Assembly: GCF_001481295.1 (NCBI RefSeq)
Contig: NZ_LOPS01000037.1
Span: 41,218-105,217, forward strand
Source: Candidatus Methanomethylophilus sp. 1R26
GTDB lineage: Archaea > Thermoplasmatota > Thermoplasmata > Methanomassiliicoccales > Methanomethylophilaceae
Length of the DNA: 64,000 nucleotides
Direction of reading: 5' to 3'
Of the stretch, positions 8,005 to 17,352 are shown piece after piece. The notes under the pieces were generated by a model. The model saw only the letters and a program-made list of their open reading frames with translations, searched no databases and was not told the DNA's origin. Each line of letters starts with the position of its first letter. Position 1 is the stretch's first letter. A program made the translations under genes and the position numbers.

Positions 8005-9269
8005 TCAGCCGAAGAGCTTCTCCCCGGCCTCGCTCGCCCATCCCCATCCGGCGTATCTCCTGCCGACCAGGAACACGGCGCAGTACTCGGGGACCTCGGT
8101 CTCCCCCCTGAGGACGAAATGCTGCCCGAGCATGTCCAGTTCCATGTCCTTCTTCATCGTCACTTTGACAGGCTCGTCGGTGTAGGCGTCCGGCACTGCG
8201 TACTTCAGGGGGTCGTAATCGGTCAGCTGGTTGCGCGTCAGGTGCGATACGCGCAGGCCGGTCTTCCCGTGGACGGACCCCGGGAGGCGGATCAGCCTCT
8301 TGATGTCAGGGGTGACGGGCTTGTCCACCTCGCTCGCCATCCTCGGCGCTGCATCCTTCAGCATGCTCATGATGAACTCCTGCTCGAAGTTAGTCAGCCC
8401 CTGCATGGTGCCGCGCTCGAGCATGGTCTGTTCCAGCATGCCGATGTGCTCCGCGTACTTCGCCACGGTCTCCCTGTCCTTCTTCGCGATCGAGGGATAT
8501 TTCTTCCTCAGGTCGCGGAGGTCCATGGAGCGGACGTCGTCCATGGCCTCGACCATCAGCTTCCTGGTCTTCGCGTACCATCCGCCCTGTTCCGCGGAAG
8601 GTATGCGGCGGAACGTCTGCGTCCCGCCGTAAGTGCTGTTCCCGTACTGCCTGGTCCCTGTCGAGGCCTTCTCCACGCGGAAGATCCGGTCGAGGTCGAG
8701 CCCCTGGCATGATACGTAGTCGACGATCTCCCTGCGCTCCCTCGTGCCGAGGGTGTAGATATCGTCGGTCCTGAGGTGCGCATGGTACCCCCTGCCGCCG
8801 GAGAAGCAGATGTGCACCTGGTCCTCCGTGAAGCCGAGGTCGCTGTACAGGTAATCGTCGCAGAGGGAGATCATCTCCCGGCGGATCTCGACCATCATTT
8901 CCGAATAGGTCATATCGTCGCGCCCGCCAGATGGTCGGCGTCGAGGTCGAATATGAGCTCCGCGCCCAGCCACTCCTTGAGGTCCATCTCGGGCTTGGCC
9001 GGGTATCTGTAGTATGATGTGGAGTAGTAGCTGTGGCGGGGGACCCTGGTGGCCATGAAGAACTTCAGGTCCTCGGGCGACTGGAAGGCCATGTGCCTTC
9101 TCATGGTCCCGCCGAAGGGGATGAAGCCGAACTCCTTCCTGGCGAAACGGTGGGGCATTTCGGGGGTGAAGGAGCGGTAGTACCTCCTGAACACCCTGAA
9201 AAGGAACCTGCTGTCTGCATCCAGCAGGCCCATGTCCTGACGTTCCTGTGTCTGATTCGGCCCCTCCAT
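8005..9269 (-). CDS. priS: DNA primase catalytic small subunit PriS, one frameshift
   Basis: Makes primers for replication together with PriL. The N-terminal part (GLLDADSRFLFRVFRRYYRS, EFGFIPFGG, HMAFQSPEDLKFFMA) is in one frame and ends with the metal-binding ELIFDLDADHL. From about 8926 the frame moves to MTYSEMMVEIRREM... with ICFSGGRGYHAHL, the RIFRVEKASTGTRQYG region, and IKRLIRLPGSVHGKTGL. These are the conserved primase blocks. One base lost in GCGGGC[C]GCGAC restores 421 residues. ATG 9269 is used; ATG 9233 is an alternative. The gene diverges from tatD over a palindromic TATA box. Confidence 0.92.
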
Positions 9270-9296
9270 ACCCGTTCGAAGTTATCATTGCGCCCT

Positions 9297-9308
9297 GTTT
9301 TATAAAAC
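9297..9308. promoter_or_regulatory. Palindromic TATA box shared by divergent priS and tatD-like genes
   Basis: GTTTTATAAAAC is a perfect 12-base palindrome. It is 28 bases before the priS ATG on one strand and 19 before the 9327 ATG on the other. No other TATA-like string is in the 57-base intergenic region, so the box probably works in both directions. Confidence 0.55.
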
Positions 9309-9326
9309 GATGGCGATGGATGCAGC

Positions 9327-10213
9327 ATGAACCGCGTCCCGGCGTACGACAACCACCTCCATATGAGCCCCGGCGGGCGCAACATCGATGCCCTGAAGGA
9401 GTTCGAGGCCGCCGGGGGGACGGGCCTGACGCTGGTTACGCTTCCCTATCCTGAGGTGCCCGTTTCGAAGGGAGAGGATTTCGCACGCTCCTATGACATA
9501 ACCTACAGGATGGCGCAGACGGCGCGGGAGGAGACGGGCCTGGAGGTCAACGTGGCCGTGGGGCCGTACCCGGTCCTGCTCATAGGCCTGGCGGAGAGGT
9601 ACGGGCTCCCGGCGGCCGAGGACATGCTCATGCGCGGCATGGAGGACGCCGGGAAGGCAGTCGAGGAAGGCAGGGCGGCCGCGATCGGGGAGATCGGAAG
9701 GCCCCACTTCCCCTGTTCCCAGGAGATCTGGGACAGTTCCAACCGCATCCTCGGCAGGGGGATGGAGATCGCCCGGGAGGCCGGCGTCCCCGTCATAATC
9801 CACTGCGAGTCCGGCACGGCGGAGACCAATCGGAGCCTCGCGGAGATCGCCCGCGCCGCCGGCCTGGACCCGGGGATGGTGATAAAGCACTCCTCCCCTC
9901 CCCTTGTCACCCCGGAGGAGACCTTCGGCGTCATGCCCTCGATGCCCGCTTCCAAGACGAACATAAAGGAAGCGCTGTCGAAGGGATCCGACCGCTTCAT
10001 GCTCGAGACGGACTACATCGACGATCCCTCCAAGCCGGGGGCGGTGATGTCCGTGACCACCGTCCCGAACAAGGTCCGCTGGATGCTGGCCTCCGGCATC
10101 GCCGACGAGGACCTGGTATGCCGCATCTGCAGGGACATCCCGGACAGGTACTACCGGCGCCGAAGGCCCCGCATATTTTGCAAGCGTTATTATCCCAGAC
10201 AGGGGATTACTGA
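9327..10213 (+). CDS. TatD-type metal-dependent hydrolase (3' end shifted)
   Basis: An amidohydrolase-fold protein of the TatD group. Metal-binding HxH is in YDNHLHMSPGG; later ligands are in AIGEIGRPHF, VPVIIHCESG, MVIKHSSPP and MLETDYIDDP. The last is the TatD Asp motif. The ancestral domain ends near 10160. The frame as given stays open to 11006 straight across the next gene, which cannot be right. Restoring one base in CCGGCGCCG (as CCGGCGGCCG) at about 10167 brings in a TGA at 10211-10213, two bases before the next ATG, giving 295 residues. The end is therefore inferred. Archaeal members are often called TatD-related; the substrate is unknown. Confidence 0.75.
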
Positions 10214-10215
10214 GC

Positions 10216-10980
10216 ATGAAGGCCAAGATCACCTGCGTCTACGACGAGGGCGCTCTGCCGAACACGCACCTCATCGGGGCAATCGGGATGTCCATCATGA
10301 TCGATGCGGACGGGAAGCGCTTCCTGTTCGGCCTCGGGCACCGCCCGAGGTATCTGGAGAACAACATGGGCGAGCTCGGCATCGAACCCGACTCCGTCGA
10401 CGCGGTGGTCGTGTCCCACAACCACATGGACCACCGCGGGGCGCTCGACGGGTTCATGAGGGAGCGGACGAAGCCGATCGACTTCTACGCCCCCGCGTCC
10501 TGCTTTGCCGAGGAGAGGAAGCGCTTCGGCCGCACCGACGGCATGTACCCTCCCGAGGGGAAGGAGGGGCTGATGTACAGGAACGACGTCGCCGGATGGA
10601 CCGACCTGTCGGAGCACGTGCACATATCCCCGCCCATGACCCAGAACGGCGCGGACGAATGCTTCCTGGTCGTAAGCACCAAGGTCGGGCCCGTCCTGAT
10701 AGTCGGATGCTGCCACATGGGCCTGGACCATGCAGTGGACGCCGTGAAGGAGAGGTTCGGCAGGATCCCGGCCGCCGTCATCGGAGGGCTGCACATCGGG
10801 AAGAAGAACGACAGGCTGGCCGACGTGTACGCCGGGTACCTGAAGGACCTCGGGATCAAGAGGCTCTACCTCAACCACTGCACCAACGAGAGGGGGATAG
10901 ACCGCATGCGCGTGACCCTCGGGATCGACGGGGTGAAGGACTTCTTCGGGGGCCAGACCCTGGAGTTCGACCTGCTCTGA
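10216..10980 (+). CDS. MBL-fold metallohydrolase, dihydropterin/RFA-P-synthase-like group
   Basis: 254 residues of metallo-beta-lactamase fold. The zinc motif is VVVSHNHMDHRGAL, where Asn replaces the second position of HxHxDH as in the group often annotated 7,8-dihydropterin-6-methyl-4-(ribofuranosyl)aminobenzene phosphate synthase. Further ligands are in LIVGCCHMGLDHAV and LYLNHCTNERG. A pterin role is a family label, not shown here. It follows the TatD-like gene with almost no gap, so the two may be co-transcribed. Confidence 0.82.
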   Translation: MKAKITCVYDEGALPNTHLIGAIGMSIMIDADGKRFLFGLGHRPRYLENNMGELGIEPDSVDAVVVSHNHMDHRGALDGFMRERTKPIDFYAPASCFAEERKRFGRTDGMYPPEGKEGLMYRNDVAGWTDLSEHVHISPPMTQNGADECFLVVSTKVGPVLIVGCCHMGLDHAVDAVKERFGRIPAAVIGGLHIGKKNDRLADVYAGYLKDLGIKRLYLNHCTNERGIDRMRVTLGIDGVKDFFGGQTLEFDLL

Positions 10981-11064
10981 TGCGGACCCGTTGCAGCCCG
11001 CACTAATGCTTTTTATAGAAGGACAATCAATCCATTAGCCAACCAATCCAACAGGGGTAATGAA

Positions 11065-12018
11065 ATGAAAGCGGCATACAGGCTCAGGACGCTCTCGATA
11101 TTCGTCATCCTGACACTGTTCATGATGCTGATCGGCTTCGTGATCGGCTGGTTCTTCGGCTACGGGCTCTACGGGCTCGTGCTGATGCTGGCCGTCTCGG
11201 TGCTGATAAGCTTCTTCTCGTACTGGTTCTCCAAGCAGTCCGCCCTCAGGGCGAACCGTGTGCACCTGGTCACGCGCGAAGAGGAGCCGAGGCTGTACGG
11301 CATCGTCGAGAAGGTCGCGAAGGAGGCCGGGCTGCCTATGCCCGAGGTGGGCGTATGCGAGGCCCCCATGCCCAATGCCTTCGCCACCGGCAGGAACCCG
11401 AAGAACGCGGCCGTCGTGGCCACCAGGGGCATCCTGAGGGCGCTCAACGACGACGAGCTGGAGGCCGTCATCGGCCACGAGTTGTCCCACGTGAAGAACC
11501 GCGACATCCTCGTGATGTCGGTGGCCTCCTGCATGGTCGCCATCCTCACGTACGCAGCCAGGATGCTCTTCTACGGTGCCGTCTTCTCGGGCGGGGACAG
11601 GGACAACAGGAACAGCGCCCTGATGCTGGTCGTCGCGGCCGTCTGCGTGATATTCGTGCCGATCGCCGGCCTCATCCTGCAGCTGGCCGTCTCCCGCAAC
11701 CGCGAGTACCTGGCGGACGAGACCGGGGCGAGGATCACCCATAAGCCCCGCGAGCTGGCCAGCGCCCTGATGAAGCTCGAGCGCGGATGCAGCTCCCCGA
11801 ACAACGACTACTCCGACACCGCTCATGCCAACATGTGGATCAGCGAGCCCTGCCGGAAGGGGTTCGCCAGGAACCTCTTCTCCACCCACCCGTCCACCCA
11901 GGACAGGGTCGAGAAGCTGGAGAAGCTCGCCGCCGCCATGGACGGCGGGAGGGTCAGGGAATACACTCCCGGAGAGGACTCCTCGAAGAGCGTCATGAAG
12001 ACCATGACCTCCCGCTGA
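11065..12018 (+). CDS. htpX: HtpX-type membrane zinc metalloprotease
   Basis: M48 protease that degrades misfolded membrane proteins. 317 residues: two transmembrane segments at about 13-30 and 32-55 (FVILTLFMMLIGFVIGWFFG and LYGLVLMLAVSVLISFF), the catalytic HELSH in VIGHELSHVKNRDIL, two further membrane-prone stretches (SCMVAILTYAARMLFYG, LMLVVAAVCVIFVPIAGLI), then EYLADETGARI, the third zinc-ligand helix. C-terminal FSTHPSTQDRVEKL is typical. TATA-like CTTTTTATAG at 11009-11018 and GGGGTAATG before the start. Intact. Confidence 0.94.
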   Translation: MKAAYRLRTLSIFVILTLFMMLIGFVIGWFFGYGLYGLVLMLAVSVLISFFSYWFSKQSALRANRVHLVTREEEPRLYGIVEKVAKEAGLPMPEVGVCEAPMPNAFATGRNPKNAAVVATRGILRALNDDELEAVIGHELSHVKNRDILVMSVASCMVAILTYAARMLFYGAVFSGGDRDNRNSALMLVVAAVCVIFVPIAGLILQLAVSRNREYLADETGARITHKPRELASALMKLERGCSSPNNDYSDTAHANMWISEPCRKGFARNLFSTHPSTQDRVEKLEKLAAAMDGGRVREYTPGEDSSKSVMKTMTSR

Positions 12019-12102
12019 GGCGGGGAAAACCTTTTCCGTTCCGCCGTCAGCGGGGCCGCTGGGTCATTTTCCCGGCGGCCCCGGCGGAGCGCTTGCAAAT
12101 TA

Positions 12103-13426
12103 TTATCTGAGCGGCGGAGGGGGTCGAAGCTCCCTCGCTGCACAGGCTCCCATTTGGATATCTCGTTGACCTTGGAGAGAGTGGAGCCCTTCCTGATCTC
12201 CGCGCGGACGCGGGTCTCGTGCTCATGGACGTCGAGGGCGCGGTTGGCCACCTCCACGGCCTCCTCCTTGGCGATGACGATGAGGCCGCTCTCATCGCCG
12301 ACGATCCAATCGCCGGTGCGGACCCTCTGCCCCCCGATGACGATCTCGGTCCCTATGACCCCGGCGCCCTTGGCCTCTCCGGCGCAGGGGACCGCCGTGC
12401 GGGCGAAGGCCGGGAACTTCAGGTTCTCGATGTCGTCGATGTCCCTTATCGCGCCGTCGATGACGACCCCTGCGCAGCCCATCTCCATCGCAGAGTTGGA
12501 TGCCAGCTCGCCCCAGACGGCCATGGGGGCCCCGCCGACGTCGATGACGATGACGTCCCCCTTCTTGGCGCGGTCGATGGCCTCCACGGGCTTCGCCCAG
12601 TCGCCGTTCGCCGTCTGGACGGTGAGGGCGCGCCCGACCATCTTCGCATTGCGCTCGATGTACGGGTGCAGGCCGTAGACGACCCCCTTCTTATGGTAGG
12701 CGTCCGAGATGTTGCAGGTGGAGACCTTGGAGAACGCCTCGAAGAGCTCGTCCTCGGTATACTTCTTGGCTATGACCTTGCTGATCTCCAGCCCCTTCAT
12801 GGCCTTCTTGATCTCCGCCGCGGCGCCCTGATATCGTCGGTCTTGGTGATCCCGCCGCCGACGATGATGTCATAAGCGCCCGCCTTCACATAATCGGGAA
12901 CCGTGTCGGCGGTGATCCCGCCGGCCACCGCCACGGGGATGCTTACTGCCTCCACGATCTTCCTGAGGACATCCACCGGGGCCTCCTCGCCGCGCATCTG
13001 GGTATCTATGCCCATGTGCAGGCAGATGTATGCCACCCCGAGCTTCTCGACCTCCTTCGAGCGCTTCACCTTGTCCGGGACGTTGATCATGTCGACCATG
13101 ATCTCCGCGCCGTACTTCCTCCCGGACTCGACGGCTTCGGATATGGTGGAGTCCTCGGCGAGTCCGAGGACGGTGACGATGTCGGCCCCGGCTTTGGCCA
13201 TGATCTCCACCTCGAAGGCACCGGTGTCCATGGTCTTGGTGTCGGCCACGATCTTGTGGCCGGGGAACTTCCTCTTCATGGTGCGCACGGCGTCAGTGCC
13301 GGCGCTCTTTATCAGCGGGGTGCCGACCTCGACCCAGTCGGCGCCGCCGGCGACGGCCTCCTCGGCGATGCCCTCGCTGCGTTTCAGCTGCATCATGTCG
13401 AGGGCCACCTGCAATACGGGTTCCAT
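12103..13426 (-). CDS. Fused hexulose-6-phosphate synthase / RraA-like protein, two frameshifts
   Basis: Residues ~1-205 are hexulose-6-phosphate synthase: MEPVLQVALDMM, DWVEVGTPLIKSAG, KIVADTKTMDTG, GADIVTVLGLA, HMGIDTQ, AVAGGITADTV. In archaea this enzyme runs with a 6-phospho-3-hexuloisomerase to make ribulose 5-phosphate for nucleotides. The C-terminal ~225 residues are RraA-like (AFSKVSTCNISDAY, GWGDWAK-type region, ELASNSAMEMGCAGVVIDGAIRD, GDWIVGDESGLIVI). The two halves are joined by a shift at about 12816. A second shift at about 12113 (CTCCGCCGCTC for CTCCGGCCGCTC) brings in TAA at 12103-12105. Without it the frame would run into htpX. Corrected size is 441 residues. No isomerase gene is nearby. 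TATA-like box about 24 bases upstream. Confidence 0.87.
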
Positions 13427-13649
13427 GCCGTAGCGATGCCCTCGCGTGTATAAGAATGAGCGCCGGGGCAACAGGTTTGGGCGTCTCTGCGAAAATTTTT
13501 CGGGTCCCCGCCCCGGATTCATGTTCAGATGAATGCCGCTCAGCTCGCCCGTCAATCATCAGCGTTCAGCTCAATGAAACGATCATCATCGCGGCGCTTC
13601 TCATATCGCGAGGAATACTTTAATGATGGCCCCCGCCATGGTACTCTCC

Positions 13650-14132
13650 ATGGCAGCAAAGAAGAAGCAGGAGAAGAAGCTCCGCATCCTCTTCGTAGAT
13701 TCCAAGAACGATCTCTCCTCGCAGCTTGCCGAGCATTATGCCAGGAAGATGTTCTCGGACAGGTACGAGGTCTACAGCGCCGGCCCCGAGCACGATATCG
13801 TCGACTGCGACCTGCTCTCGGTGATGTACTGCGCCGGCGAGGACCTCCGCGACCTGGTCTCCAAGGACTTCTCCGACGACAGGTTCCTCCCGCGCGACGA
13901 GGGCTTCGACTTCGTGGTCTACACGGAGAAGCCCGTGTTCGACCGCCTCGCGAAGAAATCCCCCTGGCAGGGGCGCCAGATCTGCGCCCATATGGGGACC
14001 AGGGAGGAATTCACCGCCACCGACGATGCCGAACTCGCCGATCAGCTCCTGGCCATGGCGGACCGCGTGTCCAAATGGGTCGCGGAGAACCTGGCAGACC
14101 CCGAGAAGCTCAGGTCCCTGATCTCGGCATGA
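13650..14132 (+). CDS. LMW-PTP/arsenate-reductase-like protein without the catalytic Cys
   Basis: A 160-residue protein. After a Lys-rich start (MAAKKKQEKK), LRILFVDSKNDLSSQLAEHY aligns with the low-molecular-weight phosphatase/ArsC start, where families have a CxxxxxR loop. Here Asp-Ser-Lys-Asn-Asp-Leu-Ser-Ser fills the loop, so neither the nucleophile Cys nor the Arg is present. YEVYSAGPE matches the ySAG motif after it. It is probably a non-enzymatic relative. ATG 13650 is chosen because a TATA-like CTTTAATG (13617-13624) overlaps the earlier ATG at 13623. Its stop overlaps the tsr3 ATG, so the two are coupled. Confidence 0.65.
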   Translation: MAAKKKQEKKLRILFVDSKNDLSSQLAEHYARKMFSDRYEVYSAGPEHDIVDCDLLSVMYCAGEDLRDLVSKDFSDDRFLPRDEGFDFVVYTEKPVFDRLAKKSPWQGRQICAHMGTREEFTATDDAELADQLLAMADRVSKWVAENLADPEKLRSLISA

Positions 14133-14701
14133 TCCCCATTCTCGTCTACGATAAGGACCAGTGCGACCCGAAGAAGTGCACCGCCAAGAGGATGGAGAAG
14201 TTCGGCCTGGCCCGCGAGGTTAGGCTCGACCGGATCCCCCGCGGGGCCCTGGTCCTCGACCCCACTGCGGACACCATGCTCTCGCCCGCGGATGCGAAGC
14301 ACGCTCATCTGGGTCTCGTCGTGCTGGACCTCACATGGACCCATATCTCGGAGCTCCCGCGCATCCGCGCGGCCCGCGGCAGGTGCCTACCCTATCTGGT
14401 GGCCGCTAATCCGGTGAACTGGGGGAAGCCGTGGAGGCTCAACAGCGCCGAGGCGGTCCTGGCCTCGCTGATCATCATGGGCATGGACGAGCAGGCCGAG
14501 CTGTTCATGGGGAGGTTCAACTGGGCCCCCGAGCTGGTGACGCTCAACAAGGCGCTCTTCGACGAGTACAGGACGGCGGCCGATTCCGATGAGGTCCGGA
14601 GCATGTCCGACAGCTACGTCAGGTCGGTGGCCGGAGACGGCGGCGGGGACCGATGTCCGCAGGATGTCCGCGGGCTTGTTTTTAATATTGCGCGAGCATA
14701 G
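14129..14701 (+). CDS. tsr3: 16S/18S rRNA aminocarboxypropyltransferase Tsr3 (DUF367)
   Basis: Adds the aminocarboxypropyl group of SAM to a hypermodified small-subunit rRNA base. 190 residues starting IPILVYDKDQCDPKKCTA, then LDPTADTMLSPAD, LVVLDLTWTH, RCLPYLVAANPVNWGKPWRL, LNSAEAVLASLIIMG and FNWAPELVTLNKALFDEY. This is the full Tsr3 pattern. The start ATG overlaps the previous stop (ATGA). The given frame ends with TAG (14699-14701), rare in this window, after a non-conserved tail that runs through what looks like the next promoter. A lost base near 14640 would instead end it at TAA 14683-14685. The core call is secure, the last ~20 residues are not. Confidence 0.9.
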   Translation: MIPILVYDKDQCDPKKCTAKRMEKFGLAREVRLDRIPRGALVLDPTADTMLSPADAKHAHLGLVVLDLTWTHISELPRIRAARGRCLPYLVAANPVNWGKPWRLNSAEAVLASLIIMGMDEQAELFMGRFNWAPELVTLNKALFDEYRTAADSDEVRSMSDSYVRSVAGDGGGDRCPQDVRGLVFNIARA

Positions 14702-14712
14702 GAGACGACGCA

Positions 14713-14943
14713 ATGCCGGACGAACTGTTGGAAATGGTATGGAAGGCCCTGGGGGATGAGCGCATCACCACGGCCGAGGCGGCCGCGAGGCTGGAATCGT
14801 ATTTCCATTACAGGTGCCCGGACGATCTGATCAAGACGCTCAGCAAATACCGCCGCGAGGGCCTCGTGAAGGGGAAGGTCTCCTTCGAGGACGGCGGATG
14901 GATTTGGTGGGCCGACGGCGAATGCCGTTCCAAAGAGGCGTGA
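14713..14943 (+). CDS. Small winged-helix-like protein upstream of mcm
   Basis: A 76-residue protein (PDELLEMVWKALGDERITT...), with helix-turn-helix-wing spacing: ITTAEAAARLESYFHY, then PDDLIKTLSKYRREGLVKGKV, then a beta wing FEDGGWIWWADGEC. This resembles a minimal wHTH. TATA-like TTTTTAATATT (14679-14689) lies about 25-30 bases upstream. Its TGA is one base from the mcm ATG, so it is the first gene of the mcm operon. No named family is recognised. In many archaea the gene next to mcm encodes a GINS subunit; this is not one. Confidence 0.75.
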   Translation: MPDELLEMVWKALGDERITTAEAAARLESYFHYRCPDDLIKTLSKYRREGLVKGKVSFEDGGWIWWADGECRSKEA

Positions 14944-14944
14944 G

Positions 14945-17044
14945 ATGGCTGTTTTCCAGGATGATGAGCTGAAGGAGGCATGGGCGAGCATCCTCGGCAA
15001 GGAGAAGTACGTCCTGATGCTGAGGGAGATAGCGGACAGTTACCCGGACAAGCGCAGCGTGTTCATAGACTACGACGATATCGACATGTACAGCTCGCAG
15101 TTCGCGATGTACGTCATGGAGGCGCCGGACCGCTGCATCGCGGCGGCGTCGGAGTACATCAAGGAATCCGCCATGCCCCCTTCGTGGGACCCTGTCAACA
15201 TCGTGAACGTCAGGATCACCTCGATCCCCCACGATGCCAAGGTCGGGATCAGGAAGCTGAGGGCGAAGCACCTCGGCAGGCTGGTCTCCGTGGACGGCAT
15301 AGTGAAAAGGGTCACCCCCGTCCGCCCCAGGATGACCAAGGCGCTCTTCAGGTGCGCCAAGTGCGGCCAGGAGATATGGGTGGACCAGCCGGGCATGATC
15401 CTCGCGGAGCCGGCCATGTGCACCAACCCGGCGACCACCTGCAACCGGGGCCCGCTGAAGTTCATACTCGACGAGCAGGAGTCGATATACCGCGATACCC
15501 AGAGGATCGATTTCCAGGAATCCCCCGAGGACCTGAGGGGAGGCGACCAGCCCGAGAGGATGAGCGGCTACCTCGAGGACGACATCGCCGGGGAGGTCAC
15601 CCCCGGGTCCAGGGTCACTTTCAACGGGATCCTTCGGTCGGCCGAGAAGCAGGACAGGAACAAGACCACCACCTTCGAGACCTACCTGGACGTTATCTCG
15701 GTGGAGTACGAGCAGCACGAGTACGACGAGATCGTCATAACGGACGAGGACGAGAAGGCGATCCTGGAGATGTCCAGGGACCCCCACCTCTTCGAGAACA
15801 TCATCGATTCCATCTCGCCGACCATCTACGGCATGAGGGAGGTCAAGGCGGCCGTCGCCCTGCAGCTCTTCGGAGGCTGCCACAAGGTCATGGACGACGG
15901 CTCGGCGATCAGGGGGGACATGCACATCCTCATCGTCGGAGACCCCGGAGTCGCGAAGTCCCAGATCCTCCGTTACATGTCCCAGCTGTCCCCCCGCGGG
16001 ATATACGCCTCCGGCAAGTCCGCCTCGGCGGCCGGCCTCACGGCCACCGCGGTGAAGGACGAGGATACCGGCGGCTGGGTCCTCGAAGCGGGGGCGCTCG
16101 TCCTGGCGGACGGCGGCCTGGCATGCATCGATGAGCTCGACAAGATGACCGAGCAGGACCGCTCCTCGCTCCATGAGGCCATGGAGTCCCAGAGGATCTC
16201 GGTGGCGAAGGCCGGCCTGACCATGGCCCTCCAGTGCAGGTGCTCCATGCTTGCCGCGGCCAACCCCAAGCTGGGGAGGTTCGACACGGAAGGCTCGGCG
16301 ATAGCCACCCAGATAGACCTTCCGGCCCCCCTGCTATCGCGTTTCGACCTCATCTTCGTCATGAACGACGTGCCTGAGCCGAAATACGACCGCAAGGTCA
16401 CCCAGTACATCCTCAAGGTCCACAGGAGAGGGGAGGCGAGGCAGTACAGCGGCTCCGAGTCCCCGGAAGGCGTGGACATCGACCAGATCATGGAGGAGAC
16501 GGTCGACATCAAGCCCAAGTACTCCATAGAGCAGCTGAGGAAGTACGTGGCCTACGCCAAGCAGCACATCGTGCCGGTCATGACGGACTCGGCCGCCAAG
16601 ATGATCGAGGACAATTACGTCAGGATCAGGAGCGGCTATTCGGAATCGAAGACGGTCCCCATCACGGCCAGGCAGCTCGAAGCGTATGTGAGGATAGCCG
16701 AGGCCTCTGCGAAGATGCGCCTGTCCAACACCGTCACCGACGTCGATGCGCAGCGCGCCATCGACCTGGTCGCGTACTACATGGACAAGATCGCGAGGAC
16801 CCAGGGAGGCATCCTGGACATCGATAGGATGTCCGAGTTCTCGTCGAAGGACCGCGCCGACATCAACCAGATCGAGAAGATAATCAAGGACGCCGGCGAA
16901 AACGGGATCACGACCGAGGACATCATCTCGGCAGCGTCCCATGACGGGATAAAGGCCGCCGAGGTCAACCAGACGCTCGAGAAGCTGAGCCGGAGAGGGG
17001 TCATCTACAGCCCCAAGAGCGGGCACTACAGGCACGCAGGGTGA
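14945..17044 (+). CDS. mcm: Replicative helicase MCM
   Basis: Hexameric 3'-5' helicase of the replication fork. 699 residues. N-terminal domain with zinc-binding FRCAKCG...MCTNPATTCN (about residues 135-165) and an OB-fold, AAA+ core with Walker A GDPGVAKSQ (about 335), Walker B LACIDELDKM (about 395), sensor-1 AAANPKLGRFD, arginine finger LLSRFDLIF, and a C-terminal winged helix (EKIIKDAGENGITTEDIISAA). All catalytic elements are intact. Followed 5 bases later by DUF424 and nmd3 in the same direction. Confidence 0.98.
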   Translation: MAVFQDDELKEAWASILGKEKYVLMLREIADSYPDKRSVFIDYDDIDMYSSQFAMYVMEAPDRCIAAASEYIKESAMPPSWDPVNIVNVRITSIPHDAKVGIRKLRAKHLGRLVSVDGIVKRVTPVRPRMTKALFRCAKCGQEIWVDQPGMILAEPAMCTNPATTCNRGPLKFILDEQESIYRDTQRIDFQESPEDLRGGDQPERMSGYLEDDIAGEVTPGSRVTFNGILRSAEKQDRNKTTTFETYLDVISVEYEQHEYDEIVITDEDEKAILEMSRDPHLFENIIDSISPTIYGMREVKAAVALQLFGGCHKVMDDGSAIRGDMHILIVGDPGVAKSQILRYMSQLSPRGIYASGKSASAAGLTATAVKDEDTGGWVLEAGALVLADGGLACIDELDKMTEQDRSSLHEAMESQRISVAKAGLTMALQCRCSMLAAANPKLGRFDTEGSAIATQIDLPAPLLSRFDLIFVMNDVPEPKYDRKVTQYILKVHRRGEARQYSGSESPEGVDIDQIMEETVDIKPKYSIEQLRKYVAYAKQHIVPVMTDSAAKMIEDNYVRIRSGYSESKTVPITARQLEAYVRIAEASAKMRLSNTVTDVDAQRAIDLVAYYMDKIARTQGGILDIDRMSEFSSKDRADINQIEKIIKDAGENGITTEDIISAASHDGIKAAEVNQTLEKLSRRGVIYSPKSGHYRHAG

Positions 17045-17049
17045 TACGC

Positions 17050-17352
17050 ATGGCAGGAGGATTCTATTTCAGGACGCACAGGCACCCTAAGGAGACCATC
17101 ATCGCGGTCTGCGATGAGGAGGTCCTCGGGAAGACATTCGCGGAGGGAAAGCTCCACATCACCGTCAACGAGGGCTTCTACGGAGGGGACCTCATCGACG
17201 AGGCCGAGCTCCGCTCGAGGTTCGAGGCATTCACCATCCTGAACATCGCCGGGAACCGCGCGGTGGACATAGCGGTGGAGATGGGGATCATCGACAGGGG
17301 CGCCGTCCTGGAGATAGGCGGCATCAGGCATGCGCAGGCGGTGACGCTGTGA
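17050..17352 (+). CDS. DUF424 family protein
   Basis: A 100-residue archaeal conserved protein: FYFRTHRHPKETIIAVCDEE, LGKTFAEGKLHITVNEGFYGG, FTILNIAGNRAVDIAVEMG, GAVLEIGGIRHAQAV. Biochemical role unknown; these proteins have been proposed to bind RNA or ribosomal partners from their neighbours. ATG 17050 is used rather than the GTG at 17041 that overlaps the mcm stop. Its stop overlaps the GTG of nmd3, suggesting coupled translation and a ribosome-related job. Confidence 0.85.
   Translation: MAGGFYFRTHRHPKETIIAVCDEEVLGKTFAEGKLHITVNEGFYGGDLIDEAELRSRFEAFTILNIAGNRAVDIAVEMGIIDRGAVLEIGGIRHAQAVTL

Noticed and set aside
8005..9288. The long N-terminal extension of the priS 3' frame
   Set aside because: The first ~125 residues of that frame are non-conserved; the true primase N-terminus lies in the neighbouring frame starting at 9269.
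10214..11006. Extension of the TatD-like frame to 11006
   Set aside because: It would cover the whole intact MBL gene in another frame and has no TatD-like sequence after about 10160; a lost base is the simpler reading.
14699..14701. TAG at the end of tsr3 as another sense codon
   Set aside because: Beyond it the frame runs antiphase through the small wHTH gene and shows no conserved Tsr3 sequence. It is either a stop or a result of an upstream indel.
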